Source of the DNA: Streptomyces sp. F63
GTDB lineage: Bacteria; Actinomycetota; Actinomycetes; Streptomycetales; Streptomycetaceae
Reading direction: 5' to 3'
DNA length: 64,000 nucleotides
Assembly (NCBI RefSeq): GCF_018070345.1
Contig: NZ_JAGPXX010000025.1
Coordinates: forward strand, 28,660-92,659
Position numbers and translations under genes: made by a program. Shown in pieces: positions 59,274 through 64,000 of this stretch. Within the stretch, counting starts at the first letter, position 1, and every line of letters begins with the position of its first letter. The notes beneath the pieces are model-generated. The model saw nothing but the letters and a program-made list of their open reading frames with translations, searched no databases and was not told the origin of the DNA.

Positions 59274-60102
59274 ACTGCTCCTCCACCGCTGCCGAGACGA
59301 CGGTCGTGACCGCCTTGAAGCAGCGGATTCCCTCGTACATGGTGTCGCTGGTGTAGGCGGCCCGGCGCTCGCCGGTGCGCTCCACCCCGGGCACGACGGT
59401 CGCCGCGCCCACCAGATGCTCCGCGTCGAATTCCAGCTCGACGGTGAACGGACCGGCGTCCCGGGCCGGTTCGTGCCGTATCGCGAGCACGGCCGCCTCG
59501 TGCGCGGCGGCTCTGATGTCCGCGGCCGTACGGGCGGGCGGGCGGCAGACCGCGGCGTAGCGCGAGACGCAGTCCTTGACGGCCACGGAGCGGGCCCCGG
59601 GGGCGTATCCCCGGGCATCCTCGCAGGTGCGGTCGTCGCCGGTGACCAGCACCACGGGTGTGCCGAACTCCGCCACCACACGCGAGTTGAGCAGGCCCTC
59701 GCTCGCCCGGACCCCGTTGAGCCAGACCCCGGTGAGGGAGTTGGCGAGGTAGGTGTGCGCGAGGACGCCCTCCGCGCCCGCGCCGGTGTGGTAGCCGACG
59801 AAGGCGACTCCGTCCACATCTCCCCGCTGCACACCCTCCACCATGCTCAGTTCCTTGTGCCGGCCGGTGAGCATCACCGCGCGCTCGTCGAGCCGCTCCA
59901 GGAGGAGGTTGCGCATGGTCCAGTGCGCCTCGTTGACGAGGACCTCGTCCGCTCCGCCGTCGAAGAATCCGGCCACGGCCGCGTTGACGTCCGAGGTGAA
60001 CATCCGGCGGCAGCGCTGCCACTGGTCGTGCCCCGGCAGGACGTCGGCGGGCCAGGTGACGCCCGTCGCGCCTTCCATATCGGCGGAGATGAGGATCTTC
60101 AT
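59266..60102 (-). CDS. M55-family D-aminopeptidase (DppA-like)
   Basis: A 278-residue protein with the DppA metal motif SADMEG (D8, E10) at the N-terminus, a NEAHW segment and GYHTGAGA. DppA of Bacillus is a zinc D-aminopeptidase acting on D-Ala peptides. Together with the coupled M20 enzyme it suggests use of cell-wall-derived or other D-amino-acid peptides. An 18-bp palindrome lies about 130 bases upstream of the start. Confidence 0.93.
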   Translation of the reverse strand: MKILISADMEGATGVTWPADVLPGHDQWQRCRRMFTSDVNAAVAGFFDGGADEVLVNEAHWTMRNLLLERLDERAVMLTGRHKELSMVEGVQRGDVDGVAFVGYHTGAGAEGVLAHTYLANSLTGVWLNGVRASEGLLNSRVVAEFGTPVVLVTGDDRTCEDARGYAPGARSVAVKDCVSRYAAVCRPPARTAADIRAAAHEAAVLAIRHEPARDAGPFTVELEFDAEHLVGAATVVPGVERTGERRAAYTSDTMYEGIRCFKAVTTVVSAAVEEQYG

Positions 60103-60229
60103 GCCCGAAACCGTACGCGGTGCCGAACGGCCCTGCCAGGCCTGTGGATAACTCCCCGTCACCCCGGCGCGGACCGCCCGGCGGCCACGTGCGCCACCCC
60201 GGCGAAACCGCCCGCATCGCTCCGGCAAA

Positions 60230-60247
60230 CTCACTCGATCGAGTGAG
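60230..60247. promoter_or_regulatory. Perfect 18-bp palindrome
   Basis: CTCACTCGATCGAGTGAG is a complete palindrome without spacer. It lies in the non-coding region upstream of the M55/M20 operon (minus) and downstream of the SRPBCC gene. It resembles TetR-family operators. Confidence 0.6.
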
Positions 60248-60373
60248 ATCGCGCGGCGGTCCGGACCTGTACCCGCCCCCACGGCCTCCGTGCGCGCACC
60301 TGCCGTCCGGGCCGGCCCTTCCCCCCGCCCTTCGGTCCCGCGGGCCTGCGCCCCTCCGCCCTCCGCCCTGCTC

Positions 60374-60400
60374 GCCTGCCTGCCTGCCTGCCTGCCTGCC
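60374..60400. repeat. Tetranucleotide repeat, 6.75 copies of gcct
   Basis: It lies directly beside the stop codon of the SRPBCC gene, outside the coding region. Confidence 0.9.
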
Positions 60401-60401
60401 G

Positions 60402-60845
60402 CTACTTCTCCACCTCGGCCGCGAGCCGCGCCAGTACGGCGTCGTAGATCCTGCCGAGCCCCTTGGGCGCGAAGGTCCTCTCGAAGAAGCCGCCGACGCC
60501 GCCCGCGCCGTTCCAGACGGTGGTCACCCGCACGGTTGACTTCCCCTCACCGGCCGGGGTCACCGTCCAGGTGGTCACCATCGAGGAGTTGCGGTCCTTC
60601 TCGGCCAGCTGCCCGGCGGTCGGCTCGGAGACCTCCAGCAGGCAGTCCCGGACGCGCTTGCTGGTGGCCTGCAGCCTCCAGTGCACCAGCGTGCCCGCGC
60701 CCCGGCCGCCCTCGCGCACCTCGTACTCGCTGAACTGCTCGGGCAGCAGCCGGGCGCGGGTTCCGGAGTAGTCCGCGAGCGCCTCGAACACCGCCTCGGG
60801 TGCCGCCGCGATGATCCGCTCCGTCGTGGCCTCGACCTGCGCCAT
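60402..60845 (-). CDS. SRPBCC-family protein
   Basis: A 147-residue protein with the START/SRPBCC pattern: an ATTERIIAAAPEAVFEALADYS opening, GTLVHWRLQATSKRVRDCLLEVSEP, and a closing long helix (FAPKGLGRIYDAVLARLAAEVEK). These helix-grip folds bind hydrophobic ligands or act as cyclases/aromatases. ATG 60845 is preceded by GGACGGGC. The function is unknown. Confidence 0.88.
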   Translation of the reverse strand: MAQVEATTERIIAAAPEAVFEALADYSGTRARLLPEQFSEYEVREGGRGAGTLVHWRLQATSKRVRDCLLEVSEPTAGQLAEKDRNSSMVTTWTVTPAGEGKSTVRVTTVWNGAGGVGGFFERTFAPKGLGRIYDAVLARLAAEVEK

Positions 60846-60945
60846 GCCCGTCCTCCAGTCGGTCGCCGGCCCGCTCGGCCGGTCGTCTTCCGCACAGCCA
60901 ACCACCGGCGGCGGACACGCCCAAATCGGCCCCGCCTGGCGTCAT

Positions 60946-60961
60946 TCGAAAACTTGTTCTA
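60946..60961 (+). promoter_or_regulatory. LexA-like box before the radical SAM gene
   Basis: TCGAAA-ACTT-GTTCTA matches the actinobacterial SOS box TCGAAC-N4-GTTCGA at 10 of 12 defined positions. It sits in a short AT-rich patch 41-56 bases upstream of the ATG at 61002, consistent with a repressor overlapping a promoter. Confidence 0.6.
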
Positions 60962-61001
60962 AATTGAGGGGACGGGTACGAACGGAAGGAGCGTGGACCA
61001 C

Positions 61002-62033
61002 ATGCGCTGGGACGGCCTGAGCCACGACGACTCCTCCGGAGCCCCCGCCCTCTTCGGCACCGACGCGGTCACACGGACCTTCGACACCCCCGAGTTCCGG
61101 GACATCACCTTCCACGAGATCCGGGCCCGCTCGATCCTCAACCGGGTGCCCGGCGCCTCCCGGATGCCGTTCGAATGGACGCTCAACCCGTACCGCGGCT
61201 GCACCCACGCCTGCGTCTACTGCTTCGCCCGCAAGACGCACAGCTACCTCGACCTCGACACCGGCCTCGGCTTCGACTCGCAGATCGTCGTCAAGGTCAA
61301 CGCCCCCGAGCTGCTCCGCCGTCAGCTCGCCTCCCGGCGCTGGCAGGGCGAACACATCGCGATGGGCACCAATGTCGACTGTTACCAGCGCGCGGAGGGC
61401 CGCTACCGGCTCATGCCCGGCATCCTCACCGCGCTGCGCGACCACGCCAACCCGTTCTCGATCCTCACCAAGGGCACGCTGATCCTCCGCGACCTGGAGC
61501 TGCTGCGGCAGGCGGCCGAGGTGACGGACGTCGGCACCTCCGTCTCCGTCGGCTTCACCGACCGCGAGCTGTGGCGGACCGTCGAGCCCGGCACCCCCTC
61601 CCCCGAACGCCGGCTGGAGGTCTGCCGCACCCTCACCGCCAACGGCATCCCCTGCTCCGTGCTGATGGCACCCGTCCTCCCCTACCTCAGCGACTCCCCG
61701 GAGCAGCTGCGGGAGACCGTGCGCGCCATCGCCGCGGCGGGCGCCGGATCGGTGACCCCACTGGTGCTCCATCTGCGGCCCGGCGCCCGCGAATGGTTCT
61801 CGGAGTGGCTCGCCCGGCACCACCCCCGCCTGGTGCGGCGCTATGAGGTGCTGTACGCGAACGGCGCCTACGCGCCCACCTGGTACCAGCGCCGGATCAC
61901 CCGGCGGGTGCACGAACTGGCGGACGAGTACGGCATCGGCCCCTCCCGCTCCGGCGCCGCCCGCCGTATCCGGCAGCCCGGGCCCGCCGCCCCGCCCCCG
62001 GCCCCCGGTCCCACCCAGCTCACCTTCCTCTGA
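61002..62033 (+). CDS. Rv2578c-like radical SAM protein
   Basis: A 343-residue protein with the radical SAM cluster motif C67-x3-C71-x2-C74 in NPYRGCTHACVYCFAR, and FEWTLNPYRGC before it. It matches the Rv2578c/SplB-like family. The C-terminus is a Pro-rich tail ending LTFL. Relatives were annotated as spore-photoproduct-lyase-like and are DNA-damage-induced in mycobacteria as I recall. ATG 61002 is chosen over GTG 60993, which leaves too little space after AAGGAG. The substrate is unknown. Confidence 0.9.
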   Translation: MRWDGLSHDDSSGAPALFGTDAVTRTFDTPEFRDITFHEIRARSILNRVPGASRMPFEWTLNPYRGCTHACVYCFARKTHSYLDLDTGLGFDSQIVVKVNAPELLRRQLASRRWQGEHIAMGTNVDCYQRAEGRYRLMPGILTALRDHANPFSILTKGTLILRDLELLRQAAEVTDVGTSVSVGFTDRELWRTVEPGTPSPERRLEVCRTLTANGIPCSVLMAPVLPYLSDSPEQLRETVRAIAAAGAGSVTPLVLHLRPGAREWFSEWLARHHPRLVRRYEVLYANGAYAPTWYQRRITRRVHELADEYGIGPSRSGAARRIRQPGPAAPPPAPGPTQLTFL

Positions 62034-62197
62034 CCGCTTCCCCGCTCCCCCAGTCCCCTGCTCCCCCGCGCGCCGGCCACGCCGCCGGGCTGCGGCCGCG
62101 GCCGCAGCCGCGACCGGGGATGAGTCTCCCGGGGCCCGTGTCCGTACCCCAGGGCGACGGCGTGGCGGGCGGCGGAAACGGAGCGAGGGAGGCCGGC

Positions 62198-62974
62198 GTG
62201 GACAGCGGTGACGGGTTCGGGCAGCGGCGGCGCCGGGTGGTCGAGCCGACCAGAGTCATCAGTTCGCGGCGCAGCAGCCGCCTGGAGGACCTGGAACTCT
62301 TCCGCCCGGAGCCTCCGGCGGGCGCACCCTCCGGATCCTCGGCCGCAGGCGCGGCGGAGGACCCGCCGACCGAGCAGCTCCCGGGAACCCCGCTGCCCGG
62401 GACCGGCGCGGAACCGCAGGGGCCCGGCGGCCCCGCGGCACCGAGCGGTGTCCCGGAGGACCGGGAGGACATGCCGCCCCGGGTCCTGCCCGGTCTGTTC
62501 CCCCCGATGTCCGGCGCGGCGCGGCGGCCGCGCCGCAGCAGCGCCGGACGGCGCGGCCCCTCCCGTGCGGCCGGCTTCCTCGCCGCCGGCGGCGGCGCGG
62601 CGGTCCTGGCGGTCCTGGCGGTCCTGCTGCTCACGCAGGGCGGGGCCGGGACGGCACCGGGGACCGCCGCTCCCCCGGCCCCCGCCCCCTCGGGCGCCCC
62701 CGCCGAACCCACGGCGATACCGCAGCCCCCCACCGAGGCGGATCCGGAGGCCGGCGGCGTGCTCGAACCGGGGGACAGCGGGCCGGCGGTCTCCGACCTC
62801 CAGGACCGGCTCTCGAAGATCCCCAACGTCTACACCGAGCGCGGGGCCGACGGCCAGTACGACGACGTGCTCACCGAGGCCGTGGCCCGCTTCCAGCTCT
62901 GGTACGGCATCCGCGGCGACGAGGAGGGGGTGTACGGCGATGACACCCGCCGCGATCTGGAGTCCCGCACGTGA
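62198..62974 (+). CDS. Membrane protein with peptidoglycan-binding domain
   Basis: A 258-residue protein. The first 120 residues are basic then acidic/Pro-rich and cytoplasmic. One membrane helix follows (FLAAGGGAAVLAVLAVLLL, about residues 127-145), then a Pro/Ala linker and a C-terminal PG_binding_1 domain (LEPGDSGPAVSDLQDRLSKI, VARFQLWYGI, GVYGDDTRRDLE). It probably anchors to or senses the cell wall. GTG 62198 follows GGGAGG by six bases. Confidence 0.87.
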   Translation: MDSGDGFGQRRRRVVEPTRVISSRRSSRLEDLELFRPEPPAGAPSGSSAAGAAEDPPTEQLPGTPLPGTGAEPQGPGGPAAPSGVPEDREDMPPRVLPGLFPPMSGAARRPRRSSAGRRGPSRAAGFLAAGGGAAVLAVLAVLLLTQGGAGTAPGTAAPPAPAPSGAPAEPTAIPQPPTEADPEAGGVLEPGDSGPAVSDLQDRLSKIPNVYTERGADGQYDDVLTEAVARFQLWYGIRGDEEGVYGDDTRRDLESRT

Positions 62975-63046
62975 GCCCGGTCCTTGAGCCGGGCGTCCGT
63001 GCCCGGCGTCCGGGCCCGGCGTCCGGCTCCCGCCGGGCGGAAGGGC

Positions 63047-63727
63047 TCAGGGCTTGCCCGCCGGACCCGTCCTGGTCAGCCGCCCCAGTGCCGCGGAGGC
63101 CGCGGGTGCGAGCCGTGGGTGCTCCCGGGCCGCGTTCAGCACGGGGATCGCCCGCCGGTCGCCGAGCACCGCCAGTCCTTCGACGCAGGCCATGGCGATC
63201 TGCCCGTACCCGGCCGGCCCGCCGCGCCGGGAAGAGCCGACCAGCCGTTCCAGGGTGGTGATCAGGGCCGGCACGGACTCGGGGGCCCGCAGTGCCGTCA
63301 GCAGCCGCACCGGGTGCAGGGCGTAGGCGGTGCGCAGCGGGTTGGTGGCCAGTGCCGCGGCGGCCCGGGCGGTCCGGGGGTCGCCGAGGCGGGCGAGGGC
63401 GTGGGCGGCGGCGGCGCAGCGGCCGGGGTCTCGGTGGTTGAGCAGCAGGACGAGGGTTTCGAAGGCGCGGCGGTCGCCGCGGCAGCCGAGGGTGAAGGCG
63501 GCCAGTTCCCGGGCCCACAGGGGTTCTCCGGGGCGGGTGAGGACGGCGGCCAGTTCGTCCAGCGCGGCGGGCCCGCCTCCGCCGGCCAGGGTCTTGCGGG
63601 CGAGTGCGGCGAGGGTGCCGCAGGCCGCGGTCTCCCCGGCCCCGGCCGCTTCGCGGCTCACCCGTTCCAGCAGCGTGCCGAGCGCGGCCCGGTCCTCGCG
63701 TCCCGCCGTATGGCCTCCGGCCGACAT
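63047..63727 (-). CDS. HEAT-repeat protein
   Basis: A 226-residue all-helical protein with HEAT/PBS-lyase-like repeats (WARELAAFTLGCRGDRRAFETLVLLLNHRDPGRCAAAAHALARLGDPRTARAAAAL, and VEGLAVLGDRRAIPVLNAAREHP). ATG 63727 is preceded by GAGGGGGAAGGG. It is probably a protein-protein interaction scaffold. Nothing was recognised between its start and the window end. Confidence 0.85.
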   Translation of the reverse strand: MSAGGHTAGREDRAALGTLLERVSREAAGAGETAACGTLAALARKTLAGGGGPAALDELAAVLTRPGEPLWARELAAFTLGCRGDRRAFETLVLLLNHRDPGRCAAAAHALARLGDPRTARAAAALATNPLRTAYALHPVRLLTALRAPESVPALITTLERLVGSSRRGGPAGYGQIAMACVEGLAVLGDRRAIPVLNAAREHPRLAPAASAALGRLTRTGPAGKP

Positions 63728-64000
63728 TCCCTTCCCCCTCCTCACCGCGACGCCGGACGCCCCGGCGCCGGCCCGTCCCCGCGCGGGCGCGGCTCCCGGC
63801 ACCGGCGGGTTTAACGTCTCTACCCGGCCGGGGCCCCGAGGTCACTTCCGGGCCGGGCCGGCTTCCGCGCAGCGCCGCACGGACCTCCCGCCGGCGGACC
63901 ACCCGCCCCGGGGGCCCCGCCCGCCCCTCTGCTCCGGCCCCCCTGCTCCGGCTCCCCGGCCGCGGGCTCCCGGCGTTCCGCCCGTTCCGCCGTCCCGGCC

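Noticed and set aside
1..64000. CRISPR arrays, insertion sequences, tRNA or rRNA genes
   Set aside because: No spaced identical repeats of CRISPR type, no transposase motifs and no recognisable RNA genes were seen. Repeats present are short tandem units.

Overview
The window is chromosomal DNA from a high-GC actinomycete, almost certainly Streptomyces or a close relative. The evidence is very GC-rich third codon positions, frequent GTG/TTG starts with purine-rich ribosome binding sites, and family content typical of the genus: a SigK/RskA pair, SigB-type sigma factor, ANTAR and MmyB-like regulators, SpoIIE-type phosphatase, and DUF4235/DUF3618/holin-like envelope proteins. No tRNA, rRNA, CRISPR array, transposase or prophage was recognised.

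Bases 1-15,500 hold most of a ribosomal-peptide (RiPP) gene cluster whose left end is cut by the window. The plus-strand operon reads: YcaO cyclodehydratase (C-terminal part only), SagB-type azoline dehydrogenase, split LanB-type dehydratase (glutamylation protein, then elimination-type protein), a PqqD-like/M50 membrane metalloprotease, ABC ATPase, ABC permease, and a second cyclodehydratase with an N-terminal zinc-binding leader-recognition region. It ends at a strong hairpin. Convergent to it lies a 58-residue precursor gene (11604-11780). Its predicted 21-residue core holds 11 Ser, 7 Thr, 2 Cys and one terminal Ala, so 20 of 21 residues could be cyclised or dehydrated. Divergent from the precursor are an M20D amidohydrolase and a 92-residue protein, followed by a LuxR-type regulator on the opposite strand. 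The set predicts a heavily modified goadsporin-like linear azole peptide; a thiopeptide remains possible because genes upstream are missing. This is the most novel-looking system in the window.

Bases 15,500-27,600 contain a 1,208-residue fusion of a sodium:solute symporter with PAS, GAF, PP2C phosphatase and ATPase domains, then fdhD, a long-chain acyl-CoA ligase, an aldo/keto reductase, and an ABC exporter whose promoter has a 19-bp spacer and a SoxR-like dyad. A DUF402 protein and two small membrane proteins follow.

Bases 28,400-45,700 are regulatory and envelope-related: ECF sigma factor and anti-sigma factor, pterin dehydratase, MmyB-like regulator, membrane phosphodiesterase, ketopantoate-reductase-like enzyme, two metallo-beta-lactamase-fold proteins, DedA protein, an aminotransferase-like protein lacking the expected lysine, ANTAR and PAS/GAF proteins, a SigB-type sigma factor, and a four-gene envelope operon behind a Crp-like site.

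Bases 45,900-64,000 are mostly housekeeping and stress genes: a release-factor-like (baeRF2/Vms1) protein, DUF2795 and CBS proteins, a PAP2-diacylglycerol kinase fusion, a methyltransferase, a VOC protein, a quinone oxidoreductase, an arginase-fold protein with altered metal sites, an acetyltransferase, a phosphopantetheinyl transferase, three peptidases in a row (S9, M20, M55), an SRPBCC protein, a radical SAM protein behind a LexA-like box, a peptidoglycan-binding protein and a HEAT-repeat protein.
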